A stretch of 64,000 nt of DNA from contig NC_053150.1 of the NCBI RefSeq assembly GCF_016808335.1, forward strand, positions 29,592,030-29,656,029. Direction: 5' to 3'. Below, piece after piece: positions 11,510 through 23,519 of the stretch. The notes below the pieces were generated by a model. It was not told where the DNA came from, searched no databases, and saw only the letters and a list, made by a program, of their open reading frames with translations. The first letter of the stretch is position 1. Every line of letters begins with the position of its first letter. The translations under genes were made by a program, and so were the position numbers. Origin of the DNA: Panicum virgatum. Its lineage: Eukaryota > Streptophyta > Magnoliopsida > Poales > Poaceae.

Positions 11510-14467
11510 CTATGCCATGGCTTCCTCTAATTCCAGTACATGATCTTCACCGCATGGCGCCATAAACTCCTTTGGCATTATGAAAACCATGTTAATTGGT
11601 GTAGCCGATGATTCAGAATCTTGATCACCATCGGCTCTATGCTTAGCACGCCAAACTTGTGATTTGACTCCTTTCCTGCTCAGAGTCTGTTCTTGCTCTT
11701 CCTCTATGATCTCCAGCTGGCATAACCTCTGAACACGTCGCTTCTGAGACCTGGTCAAACCTCCTGGACACCATTGAGATTGATTCGTTCGATCAGGCTC
11801 ACGTTCTGGATCTCTTCGCATCGGCTGATCATCTTGCACTCTATCATCGGCCATCTGCTCCAGCTGATCATGTGCGGGTACTCTTCTTCTAGCAGGATCA
11901 CGTAGCATGGATCTACCCCCAGTCGATCACACACCGGCCTTTCATATGATCGGCTGCCTTGACCATTGCACTCGGGACAATCATATGCCGAAGGCAATGT
12001 CAACCCTTTTTCCCAGCAGTAGACAAAGAAAGGGCACCTCCAATGATCTTGCTCGCGTCGCTCCTCTTCTTCTCTATGCTGCCGCCTTTCACGATCACGC
12101 TAAAACTTGTTCAACAGCATTTGAGATGTGAGTATGTGACACGCCTACGTGGTGCCGATGAACATCCAACATCCTCCATTGGACCCTTTCCTTTGACCTC
12201 ATCGGCCACTATCTGTGCTTTAGGATCAACAGCTCCAGATTTCTTGGCCGATGATGATGTCAGAATCTTGGATTGCGAAGAACCTTTGTCCCTGGCCATG
12301 TCGACCATGTTCGTAGTGAAAGGATGTCCGTCGATCTTCATCGTCTTCTTGGGAACCTCAAATTTCAATCTCCCTTTTTCAAAAGCCATCTGAATCTGCT
12401 GTCGAAAGATCTTTCATTCATTTGTATCATGCGACATGGCATTGTGCCACTTGCAGTACTTCATATTCTTGAGTTCGTCTTTCGATGAATCTTGTGATAT
12501 GGCTTCAACTTGATCAACCCTTCCGACAATAACAAGTCAAAGATTTTGTCGGCTTTGGTAATGTCAAACCCATATGACTCAGGCACTTTCTTCCCAAATG
12601 GACACGTCACCGGCTTCTTGCTGTTCTGTATCCACTCAGCCGATGCGACCGTTTCTTGTTCCTCTTCAGATTCATCATTAGCAAAATACTCCACATAATT
12701 TATCTTTTTCTGAAAAGGCTTCTTGGACTCGTAGGATCGAGTTTCTCCTGTCATCCGACTCACGATCTGGCTAATGCTTTCAAACTCTTGTGATGCATAT
12801 TTATCTTTAATGTGCGGCAAGAGCCCATTAAATGCCACTTCCGCCAACTGCTGATCGGACAAAACCAGACTGTAGCAATGGTTCCTGACATCTCTGAACC
12901 TCTGAATGAAAGCAGTGACCGATTCATCGTTTCTTTGCCTTAAACTAGTCAAATCGGTCAACTTCAATTCAGTAACCCAGAGTAGAAAAATTGATGAAAT
13001 TGTCTCTCCAGATCGGCCCAATATAATATGGAATTTGCTGGCAAAGTAGTGAACCAAGAAAAGGCCGATCCAGACAAAGACAAGGAGAACAAACGGACTC
13101 TGAGTGCATCATAGTTGCCCTCTTCTCCCAACTTTAGAAGGAACCTGTTAACGTGTTCCATCGTAGAAACTTCTCCCTGCCAAGTCAGGCATCTTGTACT
13201 TGTGGGGGAGAGGAATCTGATTGTAAGCCAGAGGATAGGGAGCCTTGTACATAACAGATTGTTGCTTCGGCCTTAAGCCAAACTGCTCCCTCATCACTTC
13301 AGCTATCTTCATGCTCCAATCAACTTGTGTTTCAACATTTAGCGTTTGTTGGGGAGAAGCCACGCTCGCTGCGTTGGTCATCATTGCAAGTTGCTGAGCT
13401 ACATGATTCATCGGCTATTGAGCCGATTGCATCTGTTGTGCTTGCTGGGACATCTGATTGGGTATCTGTTGAGTCATCGTCGGCTGTGTAGCTGATGGGT
13501 TAGCCAATTTTTGACCAGTAATATCCATGTACGGCACATTGACATACCGCAACTGTCCAGTAGCCTAATCATGAAAAACCTAGTTGACTCCTTTCTGGTG
13601 AGGAGACTGCAACAGAAGGATTTCAATAGGAGACTGGGGTTGGAGCATAATCGTGAGATGCTGCTGTGGGGTCATCGGCGGTGATGCCGATGCATTAGCT
13701 TGCACAGCCATCTGTGTACTCCATGTGCCTTGCACATTCGGCTGCATTGCCGATGCGTCCTGCTGTGCACTCATCGGATGGGTAGCCGATGGATCAGGTT
13801 GGGAGGTCATCGGCTGAGAAACCGATGTTTTAAACTGTATCTTGGGTGGCGTAGAAAAGAAATCTGGATGCATGCCAAACCCAGTAACCGGATTCCATCC
13901 CTTAGGAAAAACGAACGCAGACCCATCTTGCACAGATGTAGCAATAGGTGGTGTAGTCGAGTAGATAGGATCTGTTGTAGCTGCTGACGCCGTAGTAGCA
14001 ACCTGTGGTGGGGTTTGACTGTTGCTTGTCCCTGCCTGGCTATTTGGAGCCGACAGAGCTGCTGCCATAGACACCTCCAAGGGAGTATATTGCATCTGAT
14101 CTGGTTGTATGTAGCAAAGACCCATGCAACCTAGAAACGTGCCTTCAGCTAAAGTCTTGACCACCGCATTGTGAACTGTATTGCCCATGACTGTTGCACT
14201 CTTGATGAAAGCTTGTGCTACAGCTTGGCCAACTGCATCCATCATCTTGTTCTCATGTTGAGCCTCTGTCAATGGCTGGAAAGTTGGAAGATCAAACTTC
14301 TTGATCACTTCGCCAGATCTGTTGATGCTGTACGACTTGAGGCATTCACGTTTGAATTTCTCCACCAGCTCTTCAAATTCCATCTTTTGTTCTTCTTTGA
14401 GCTTATCTTCAGGAACAGGAATCTGGTTCTCTTCACAGACCACAGATTTATCAGTAATGTCCACCAT
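11510..14467 (-). pseudogene. gag: Gag of the Tat-like element, broken into several frames
   Basis: The N-terminal part (14467-13580, 295 codons from MVDITD) is rich in Q, P, S and T. The capsid-like core lies in overlapping frames (13411-12461) with blocks such as RLFSLSLSGSAFSWF and VTAFIQRFRDVRNHC, typical of the retrotransposon gag family. Basic and acidic pieces follow (12389-11510). At least four frame changes or stops break it, so it is not functional as it stands. The start is the first methionine after the primer binding site. Confidence 0.75.
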
Positions 14468-14480
14468 GTTGAAGCTTTTG

Positions 14481-14500
14481 GTCCCACTAGGCGTGCCAAA
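14481..14500 (-). other. Probable primer binding site of the Tat-like element
   Basis: Just inside the LTR the minus strand reads TTTGGCACGCCTAGTGGGAC. It resembles the TGGCGCGCCAAGTAGGGG that follows the 5' LTR of the plus-strand Tat element at 18060. The tRNA is not identified. Confidence 0.5.
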
Positions 14501-14505
14501 AGATG

Positions 14506-15643
14506 TGTTGACGCAAAAATCAACACACTGGAATCCGAGGGCAAGTGTTCGCCAAGCACGGAAAAGTCAACCAAGCGTGCCAGTCAATTTGACCTGAAAT
14601 TGACAAGGAAGAAAATAGAATCAAATTCGAGAGCGTATCGGCTGGGATTCCGAATGTCTCTCAGATAAGCGTATCGGCAAGCTCTACCGATACGGAAAGC
14701 GACAAAAGGATATTAAATGCAAGCGCGTAGTAAAGGAGCGCGGCGGCAGGATCAGCCGATGCACTAAACGACGAAACCGGCTTTGGGCAGCCGATTTCAC
14801 GTGTATAACAAGATCTAAGCTGCGAATGTACAACTTAGATGATGTAAGCAAGAAACAAATCTAAACCGGTTCTTGAGATAACAAAAGTATTACTGAAAAA
14901 CCTAAAGCCGATCTAGTATGTTTCTAGCGGATAGATCTGATAATGGCCAAAAACCATAGGAAAACCTACAAATCTAGCCGATATCGATAAATTGTGAATA
15001 AATCCAGACGAGACAACAGCGGTGCGCCCAGAAGTCAAAGCCTAGATAAACTCAATAACTTTTGAATATATTTGAACGAAGCCTCAGCGATGCGCCCGCT
15101 AGCTAATGCTCAAATATACTCGATAAAACGAAAACTCACCAGCAAACCAAGTCGCTCGAATGTGAGGCGTCCTTGATCAACTTGAAAGAACTCGTCGAAA
15201 AAGAAGAAGAAAAGGCGAAGTCGCCGAAAAGTGCAAAGTAATTGTAAAGTTTGTTGTATTGGATGTGTATCAAATTTTTTTGGTTCCTTACAACTCATAT
15301 TTATAGCCTAGTGCTACCGAGTCCTAGCCGATTAAGGCAAACATTACTTGACTCTAAAGAAAAGACTTACTAAAGATAAACTACTTTAAATATTACAACT
15401 GAATCATTAAGATTATCGTAGAGTCTGGATCCTCTTCTCCTTCCTTGACTTCATCGGCAACTCTCCATCGGCTGACTACTAGAACGAGTGGATCAGCATC
15501 TTCACAGCATAGTCCTCTGGTTCATCGGACAGACTCCCATCGGCTGATTCCAACCCTGTACATCTTTTCGTTTCTTTCAAATCGGCCACCTTCCCTTCAT
15601 AAAAATCACCTTCCTTGACATGTGTCCAAAAATGGAGTCAACA
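14506..15643 (-). repeat. 5' LTR of the Tat-like element, 1138 bp
   Basis: Ends are TGTTGACTCC and GCGTCAACA on the coding strand, a TGTTGA/TCAACA inverted pair. It is followed by the primer site at 14500. Contains about ten of the GCCGAT/ATCGGC hexamers that mark the whole element. The partner LTR is outside the window. Confidence 0.75.
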
Positions 15644-16650
15644 TCAGCCTAGGAGGCAGCGGTTTCAGCTCAAGAAGAAGATGTTGCAGTTTTTCTTCTT
15701 CGTTGAGCTTGAGGTGGCCGCCCGGATCTGTTTCCTAGGTGAATTGAAAGGCATCTTCGTCATAGATGTTTAATGCCTTCTCCATTGGGTCTTACTCCGG
15801 TCTAGTCTTTTGTATTGCCAGAACGGACTAGACTGACCGGGATCTTTTCTTTGTCAACCTCGAGCTATGAAGAGTAGCTTGGAGTCCATTGGAGTTGACA
15901 AGTGGCTCTACTGGCTGACCGATCAAGAGAACTTATCATCTTCAGGGATATCGAAGATGTGGAAATCCGGAAAGATCTTGTTATGCCCCATTCAGGGACA
16001 TAACATGGGAAATCCCCTTACTCTCCATCATCTGGCCGTCGATCCACTTCGGGTGCTTATGGGAGAAGGACACGATTTCCTTCGGATCGTAGAAGTTCTC
16101 TTGTGGTGCAGCGTCCCCAATAGTGCAGAGGATTTTCGGGAATTGAATTCCGCTCCTCTATCCATTCCTTGCTAGTGATCACAGTAAGACCCTTAATCTG
16201 TGACGTAGCATCTGGAATGAATGCCTCAGATCTTGAGCAAATGCATTTATGCTCCTTCGGCATGTTTGAAACATGACCGAGGTCATGATGAGCATTGGCA
16301 TATCATCAATGAGTGGCTCATAATCTGTGGACTTGATTGGTTCGGTAATTTCCACTCTATGTGGTGGAGGTGAGAGGATGCAGCTGATAGGGTGATCAAT
16401 TGGTTTGGGTGGAAAAAGGGGCTCCGAAAACCAACGAAGTGTTGCTTTAGCATCTTCCGGAATACGATGAGGTGTCCTGGATTTTGCCATTAGCAAAGAT
16501 TTTTCCCATGCTGTTCCAAGTGTGAACACTTTGGTAGCGGGGAAGCAAAATACTCGCGGGATGGAACTGCCGGATAACTAGGAGTAGAACTCCTTGTCGA
16601 TGGTCGGAAAGGTGTACAGCTAAACGAATTCTAGACTAGTGTTGCTACCG
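15644..16650 (-). pseudogene. Degenerate internal region of the Athila-like element
   Basis: Minus-strand frames here are short (for example 16529-16179 and 16263-16057) and broken by stops. Near 15660-15720 the minus strand encodes EEKLQHLLLELKPLPPRL, which resembles the linker between protease and RT in Athila-type polyproteins (LELKPLP motif). The preceding gag and protease are too short, so this copy had already lost most of them. I do not recognise the 116-codon frame at 16529-16179. Confidence 0.45.
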
Positions 16651-16651
16651 T

Positions 16652-16669
16652 TCCCCGGCAACGGCGCCA
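16652..16669 (-). other. Primer binding site, tRNA-Asp type
   Basis: The minus strand reads TGGCGCCGTTGCCGGGGA, the usual Athila primer site complementary to the 3' end of aspartate tRNA. It lies 7 bp inside the LTR end at 16677. Confidence 0.8.
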
Positions 16670-16676
16670 GAAAGCT

Positions 16677-17665
16677 TGTTGGCTCCTTAGCCTATACGAA
16701 TTACTCCGCAAGCGCACAGAGACCGATGTAGCTTTCATGAGGGAGCATACCTGGGATATCGAATCCAAGGAACGTTAAAGCTTTGACCAAACCTAGAACT
16801 AGTTCAACTGGACCCACTAGGGGAAGAGAGGTAAGTAGGTAGAGGGTCTAATGTCGGTTAGCCAACTCATTACCTAGAGGACTTGCAACTAAACTATCTT
16901 GATCTGCTTCGGCGGCTGGAAGAGGAAGGACTTCAGAAAGAGGTGAGAGGGGAGTCCAACGGCAACCTGCACTACTACTATGAAAACACCCGAACGTGGT
17001 GGACTACAAAAGGACCGATAGGGTTGTCACCACCTACCGACTACCACAACGGTTCCATGGGGTGGAACACAACCCTATGTAACTAACCAAGTCTAGGTAC
17101 CACGCCTAACACTATCGAGTTACGTACTCCTGCCTCCCGGCAAGATAGAAAGCACTCTCAAATAAGTAGAACTTTCTACTTACGCAGACTAGGGATCACG
17201 CAGAAAGCACTCTCAAATTGTAGGCCGACCGAGGCCAGCCTGGGTCTGGCACATCTCGGCCTCCCATTTCACTGACATCTTGATCCATAGTGGTGTTCCG
17301 GCCCAAAGGATTTCGGTAAGTGCTACAGGTGGGTCTTTTAATCCATGTGCTAGGCCTTTCGGTCCATTTGATCAAACCAACTTGCAATCCTTGGTTTAGA
17401 GGCTTTGCACACATGTCTCTTCGCTCTTGTATCGGAGACGAGGCACACATAGTGGAGGTGCTAGGCCGGCTGGCCTAGGTGAGGCTGGCCGGCCTGGGTT
17501 TTCTCCCATTTTTGCCAAATTTTGTACATGTTGTTCCTTCATTCAAATACTCACCAAAACTTGTGAAACTCGTTAATATAAGTGAATTTGGCATGAATAT
17601 GACCTTTGTTTCATGAAATCAGGCGGAGCGTTGGCGGCGAAAATCACCGATATCGACCGCCAACA
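16677..17665 (-). repeat. 5' LTR of the Athila-like element, about 989 bp
   Basis: Bounded by TGTTGG (16677) and CCAACA (17665). Shares long blocks with the solo LTR 43586-45229: the GAGAGGGGAGTCCAACGGC stretch, the CACCACCT-CGACTACCACAA stretch and the GGCCGGCC-rich part near the right end. It is about 650 bp shorter than that copy, so one of them carries large indels. Confidence 0.7.
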
Positions 17666-18057
17666 CAGACCCGGGGCAGCGGGACTGCTTATAGGCATAG
17701 AATATTCTAGAGTAAGGGATAGCTCATGGATGTACCATACCTCTCTTGTAACTACCCGAATAGGCATAGAACAAGCTGAAGTACAAAGGAAACTACCCGA
17801 TTGTATTGTAGAGGGACTCCAACTGTACTCGGTTAGGACTTTCCATGTAAAAGGGCGGGCAGCGACCCCCTCCAAATCATCAACACCTAAGGCAATACAA
17901 ACAACCACACAGGACGTAGGGTATTACGCAACTCGCAGCCTGAACCTATCCAAATCTTTGTGTTCCTTGCACCATCGAGTTCCAGAGCAGTCGATCCCTA
18001 CCTACAAATTTTACTGCTAAGGGTATCCCTGAGCAGGCTTGGCGGTAAACACCGATA
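17666..18057 (+). repeat. 5' LTR of the Tat element, first 3 bp missing
   Basis: Matches 52307-52718. It starts at CAGACCC because the Athila-like element is inserted next to it, and ends CCGATA where the other copy has CCGACA, so the conserved terminal CA has mutated to TA. It lacks about 21 bp (a CCCTGTCCCCCC-containing stretch) present in the 3' copy near 52492. Confidence 0.88.
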
Positions 18058-18059
18058 GC

Positions 18060-18077
18060 TGGCGCGCCAAGTAGGGG
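18060..18077 (+). other. Primer binding site of the Tat element
   Basis: TGGCGCGCCAAGTAGGGG lies 2 bp after the 5' LTR. I recognise the form from Tat-type elements but do not assign the tRNA. Confidence 0.6.
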
Positions 18078-18091
18078 GCTCGGCGAGTTCG

Positions 18092-19830
18092 ATGGCCACT
18101 TTTGTTTTCACCACCATGGCGCTTCCTCAAGGCGCCACCTTCGTCTTCAGCTCTTGGGTCTGCATTACCAACGGTTTTGGCAGCTTCAACAGCCACCTAA
18201 CCAATCCATCCACACTGAAGGCAGCCACGCCGAAAAGTCTCAGGAAACTTGCCGGATCGGAAGATCAAGGCGTCATGCTGCTTCTCGACCTCGCTAAGGA
18301 GATCGAGATGAAACTCGAAGACAACTCGGGTTATACTCGGACTCAGATTGATCTCAAACCAATTCCTACTTAGATTGAGACTCCTCTTGCTCAACCTCTC
18401 TTTGGGTTGCGCAATACATCATCTACTTACAAATAGATGATTAGACCCATCTATGAAGATAGCTTGGATCGTCTCCTCCACGTCGAGAACCACTCACTCA
18501 CCGCTAGCTAGGAGGCACCCGTTTTTGACATATATCCAGATCTAGTCATCCCAGGATAGCTTGGACTTCATCACCAATGCGCTGGCAAAAATCCAACTCA
18601 AGTCTTGCCAAAGTCATACTCTCACAGAACTACTCGATAACCTTCGAGAAGTCGCCAGCATTGATGATCTTCTGTTTCAACACGGCACTCCCCTTGCAAC
18701 CGAGAGGGAGACTGGTTCCGGGGAAACTGTCCTAGCTGATTGCGAATCAGATCTAGAAAGCTTCTCCCCCGAATGTCTAGTTCCGGTGATCATCCAACAA
18801 GCCGGAGGTGCTCCAAGTCATCACGATCCCAATGAAGCCTTGGATCAGATTTCAGAAGACAATTTGACCCAAGATGCTCCACAGGATGAGGATGAAGCTA
18901 CTCGCTCAGCTCGCAGGGCAAGAAATCAATGTAAAGGAGAATGCAGGGCTCGAGCCGCTGAGCGAGCTCGCCTTCCTCCACGCAACCTTAACAACAAATT
19001 CAACAACATCGCAGATCCAGTCTTCAGAACCCCAATCGCCGCGATGACAGAAGCAACCCTGCGGCTCATGCAGATGCCTCAAACCCCAGAGATCTAACGT
19101 GTCATACACCTTGCTAAGAACGCAGTTGAACAACTCGAGAGACAGAATCCGCTATCCTCACTTCATGGCACCAGATCAAGGGCCACCGCAACAGCCATAC
19201 CTCAAGCAAGCCGTACCCCTGGAGGCCATCATCGTCAACAGCAACAGGAGCAGCAAAATCAAAGAAACCAGGGGGATCAGGAAGTCGCAAGCATCCATCG
19301 CCCCAGGGGTAGCCAGCCGCTGGCAAACCAAGCTCCTGGGCCTCAACCAAATCACAACAACAACCGCGGGCACAACAGGGAAGAAGTAGCCGACTCCATA
19401 GTGGACGCACAGGACATCATCAGCGCAAGACGCAGATTGCAGCTTGCAGACAACTCCGATCGCTTCCAAGCCCTAAGCAGAGTCTTTGACAACGTTGAGT
19501 ACCCGAAGGACTTTAAACCCACGAACATTCAGAAGTACGACGGTAAGCAAGACCCTGCTCAATGGTTATGTTTATACTCGACCGCTGTTAGTGTTGCAGG
19601 GGGAAACACCAACACCAAAGTCCTCTACTTCCCGATGACTCTAGTGCCCGCACCCCTCACTTGGCTCGAAAAATTGGCGCGCGAGTCCATACACTCGACA
19701 CGCCCTGTCCATGTGCAAGTAGGAGCAAGGCGAATCGATCAGATCCTACGTCAAGCGCTTCTTGGACACAAGAGCCACCATCCCCAACGTCGCCGACGAT
19801 GACGTCATTGACTATTTCCAGAGCGGCATT
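18092..19830 (+). pseudogene. gag: Gag of the Tat element, broken
   Basis: Starts at the ATG at 18092 and has an in-frame TAG at 18371. Later pieces are 18561-19097 (acidic then basic, up to an LMQMPQTPEI end) and 19401-19802. The last has the capsid signature NIQKYDGKQDPAQWL and VLYFPMTLVPAPLTW, common in Tat gag. After about 19750 the frame shifts. There is too little sequence between gag and RT (about 200 bp) for a zinc knuckle and protease, so both appear deleted. Confidence 0.75.
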
Positions 19831-19919
19831 ACCGTCTTGCTGCTGCTAAGGAACTCTCACTCAAGGAGTCAATGCCTTCCAAGAAGCCAAACCAGTCGTC
19901 GGTTAAGCCAACTGGTGAT

Positions 19920-20977
19920 GTGGGTACCAAGACTATCCAGCTACAAGAGAGAGATGACTCCAAAACCGCCATCATCGGAGCAGGTTTGGGCGACAAATAG
20001 GAACTCGAGCTCATCAACTTCCTTAGGGCCAACCGAGACGTATTCGCATGGAAACCAGCGGATATGCTAAGGGTGTCCAAGGAGTTGATCGAGCATGCCT
20101 TGAAAATCAACTCCAAAGCCACACCAAAGAAGAAACGATTGCGGCGTTTTTCACCGGACAAGCGAGAAGCCATCAAGAAAGAGCTGGCGAAACTACTCGC
20201 AGCAGGGTTCATCAAAGAAGTCTACCTTCCCGAATGGTTGGCGAATCCTGTACTTGTCCAGAAAAAGAACAACAACGAATGGAGGATGTGCGTCGACTAC
20301 ACTGATCTAAACAAGCACTGCCCAAAGGATCCTTTCGGGCTACCCCGCATCGATCAAGTAATAGACTCCACAACATGATGTGTCCTGTTATCCTTCCTTG
20401 ATTGCTACTCGGGGTATCATCAGATCGCCCTGAAAGAAGAAGACCAAATCAAGACAGCCTTAATCACCCCTTATGGGGCGTATGCCTACAAGACCATGTC
20501 CTTCGGGTTGAAGAACGCTGGCGCTACCTACCAGCGTGCGATACAACTGGGCTTTGCCGACCAACTACATCACAATGTTGAAGCTTATGTTGACGATGTT
20601 GTTGTCAAAACCAAGACCCAGGATCAATTCATTACTGACCTGGAAGAAACCTTCAATAGCCTCCAAAAATTATGTTGGAAACTCAACCCGACCAAATGTG
20701 TCTTCGGCGTACCATCTGGAAAACTACTCGGATTCATCGTCAGCAACCGAGGAATCGAGGCCAATCCAGAGAAGATCAACGCCATCATGGCCATGGATGC
20801 TCAAGCTACTATCAAGGACGTCCAAAAGCTTACAGGCTGCATGGCAGCTTTAAACCGGTTCTTGTCCAGGCTTGGCGAACGGAGCTTACCCTTCTTCAAG
20901 CTCCTCAAATGACAAGACAAATTCGAGTGGACAACAGAAGCCACGGAAGCACTCGAGAACCTCAAGCATCATCTCCA
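19920..20977 (+). pseudogene. pol: Reverse transcriptase of the Tat element
   Basis: The linker to RT (TIQLQERDDSK, then a TAG at 19998, then ELELINFLRANRDVFAWKPA) leads into RT with NPVLVQKKNNNEWRMCVDYT, MSFGLKNAGATYQRA and the active-site block EAYVDDVVVK at about 20580-20609. Stops include TGA at 20376 and TGA at 20910 (where W is usual). The connection domain continues to 20977, where the 3.87-kb solo LTR is inserted and duplicates CTCCA. Confidence 0.85.
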
Positions 20978-21346
20978 TGTGGCAGAACCACCTGAATTAT
21001 CCCGGCTCAAGTGCGCAGGCCATCACCAGAAAGGCAACAACAGCTCAAACGCACTTCAAACGGAACAATTCTTGGTTTGTCGGGTAACGTCCCGATACAA
21101 CCACCGGTTCTCGGATCGAACAAGCATACCCCGCACGAAGGCGAGTCCAGAGATATTACAACCACCATTTTACAACACAGGCATAGTAATCATTACAAAC
21201 CAGTTCAAACCATTATTACAACACCAACTTTGGTAAAACAATTATACAAGCTTTAAGAGTAAAACTTTAGAGTTAAAACAGCGCAAGATAAAACTCGACG
21301 GCTACAACACGTCACAAAAGTATACCAAGCTAGCCCAAGCAAGGTA

Positions 21347-21454
21347 TCACTCGTCAAGGTCATTGCCGGCCGAAGACGTATCCCATTCTACGGACCAGCC
21401 AGGAGGCAAAGAGTAGGGATAGGTCAAACTAGCGATCTGCTCTTCGAAACTCAT
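21347..21454 (-). CDS. 35-codon frame in solo LTR A, conserved with copy B
   Basis: The minus strand has an ATG directly after a TTTTCAG/GT site and a 35-codon frame beginning MSFEEQIASLTYP and ending in an acidic tail before TGA. The same-length frame in copy B (49027-49134) has no indel. By eye the two differ by 7 synonymous and 6 non-synonymous changes. No known family is recognised. It may be a peptide, the last exon of a spliced LTR transcript, or chance. Confidence 0.35.
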   Translation of the reverse strand: MSFEEQIASLTYPYSLPPGWSVEWDTSSAGNDLDE

Positions 21455-22315
21455 ACCTGAAAAGATTTCCAACAGCAAGGCTGAGTATTCTAATACTCAG
21501 CAAGACTTAACCGTCAACGGGTATACTAAACCCACTTTAGCTAGACTATGCAGGGTTTGTGAGGCTCTGGTTTCCTTTTGCTGAAAAGCAATAAAGAGTA
21601 GGTCCTTAATTCACATTTTAGCTTTCCATATTCTAGTTGATTAACCATTCTATGTAAGCAACTACTATTCAATCATGGTAGATCTTTAAGCAAACATCAA
21701 AATTGATCATAATATTGTTGCTCTTATTACTCTGTGTGGCAAAGAGATGAAGCAGTCTCATTTCATCGTGAGAGACGGACGATTCTGAATCGAAATTCAA
21801 CCTTGCAAGGGCACTCTATACCTCGTCCCTCATAGTCGTAAAGTACCACTATGAGTTTCCATATCCTTTATCATGTTATTCATCTTATCCCTAAAAGAGA
21901 GTGGGAGGTATGTCCACTTGCCAGGCCGAGAAGTTACTAGGCTTGCCGCGTACCATATTTATGGCATGTGGCTAGTACTTTCAAAAACTTAACTAGCACT
22001 ACCACACACCGCGACCTTAGCAAGTTCATCAACACAAACGGGGTCTCACCAAAGGTCATGATATCGAACACGACCCCGTCCGTCGTCCTTATATTGATAA
22101 TAGAAAGTAAACAAGCAATTCCTATAAAGCTCGCGAGTGATAGGCAATCACTCGACTTTTACCGGTCCTATAAGCTTAGCAAGTAGTCGAATTCAGGTCT
22201 AGTGTTCAGTACATAGGTTCCTAGGATCATGCATCTAGGGTTTCAATTCAAATCATAAGAACTGTAAATGCACAAGTAAGTAATAACAGTAAATGATAAT
22301 AATTTGAAATATAGG

Positions 22316-22485
22316 TTATGTCCGGGGCTTGCCTTCTTGGTAATCACTAACTATTTCAGCCCTAGGCTCTTCCGAACTTTGGTCCGGGGCTTCAGTTAGT
22401 ATGGCGGTGTTCGCTTGAGCATCGAGATCACCTCCTTCGGAATTCGGGATCAGCTCGTACGTCCCGTCCGACAAAGCAGTCGTAT
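22316..22485 (-). CDS. Conserved 56-codon frame (possible exon) in solo LTR A
   Basis: On the minus strand a pyrimidine-rich stretch ending CATATAG precedes 170 bp that encode TTALSDGTYELIP through to EGKPRT and a TAA. Copy B has the same 170 bp at 47909-48078 without indels. The differences are about 11 synonymous and 9 non-synonymous, while just upstream of the AG all five differences change residues. That pattern suggests the coding part starts at the AG, as an exon. No family is recognised. Confidence 0.4.
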
Positions 22486-23519
22486 CTATATGTAATGCAA
22501 GAACAGAATTATAAACACACATGGGCAATCGTTTATAGAGTAGTAACTAACATTCCTAACTACACAAGGCATCATGATCAACAGCACAAATGAAGTTTAC
22601 TAACTTCATAAACAAGTGGGGGTAATTCCTATAACAAGTAAGTCATGGTTTGCTAATAAATAAACAACTCAAAGAAAAAACAGTAATAAATTTAACAAAA
22701 ATTACCCTAAATAGAACATGGACAGATTAAGCTACCCTGTAAAATTCATGCCAAAACATGAAGCCAATTATTCATAACAAATCAACCATTCAGATCACAC
22801 CTAGAACAAGCTTGAATTATACAGGTCAAACTATAGCAAAGCAGAAGCTCAAAATTTAACAGAAGACCTACACAGGTATGAATTAGCTACTGTGAATTTT
22901 CTATGACTTTATCTACACAGAATTAATTATGAGAAAATAAACAAAACAGACATCATTTTAGCAAGATTCATTTTTAGATCCTGTTATATTCATGCACTGA
23001 TGCTCAAACTTCCTTGACAAGATAAGCTACTCAAGAAGAACATTAAGAAATATTTTCATGATTTATTATGAAAATAAACTATTTATCATAAATAAAGTCC
23101 ACTAAACAAACATTAAATCAAAGAAATAGCTACACATGATAACTGAGCACGAAATTTTTTATAGCAACACTATATTCATATGATTAATTTTCCATAAAAA
23201 TTTCATTGCAAGATAAGGCTTCAAACAGTAGTTAAGAAAAAGATAAAATCAACTAATATTTATGCACTAGTAACACAAATCAAATTCTACAGCAAAAACT
23301 TGCAACTAAAGCCTAACATATTATGATTCTACTGCACAGATCTCTTCAAGAGGATTCCAAAACATCTAGATTTGCTATTTTACGAATTTTATACGAATTG
23401 ATATTGAATTTCAAAGTTCACTGCTAGAAATAACAAAGAGGTCCTTGAAGCACTATTCAAATGAGTCTTGGGCTATGCAGATAACCCCCCGGGTTTCCTT
23501 GAATTTGAACCCGAGGTCC

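Larger units (their letters stand above)
10403..15643 (-). mobile_element. Tat-like Ty3 element with gag-protease and antisense ORF, RT/IN missing
   Basis: The minus-strand order is 5' LTR (15643-14506), primer site, gag (14467 to about 11510), protease (11509-10949), then directly the 3' end of an antisense (plus-strand) coiled-coil frame that runs into the Tekay insertion at 10403. No RT, RNase H or integrase is present between them. A gag-pol element with an antisense extra ORF before the 3' LTR is a known plan of the plant Tat lineage. The sequence is unusually rich in GCCGAT/ATCGGC. Predicted target duplication TCAGC (15644-15648); the left end is outside the window. Confidence 0.8.
15644..17665 (-). 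mobile_element. Athila-like Ty3 element, 5' part only
   Basis: 5' LTR 16677-17665, a primer site matching tRNA-Asp at 16669-16652, then about 1 kb of degenerate internal sequence on the minus strand to the insertion point of the Tat-like element at 15643. The tRNA-Asp primer site is typical of Athila elements. The LTR resembles the solo LTR at 43586-45229. The element inserted 8 bp inside the 5' LTR of the plus-strand Tat element: the Tat LTR resumes at its fourth base (CAGAC, 17666), so the predicted target duplication is CAGAC. Confidence 0.7.

Noticed and set aside
15867..16175. 102-codon plus-strand frame
   Set aside because: Lies opposite the degenerate Athila-like internal region and has no recognisable domain.
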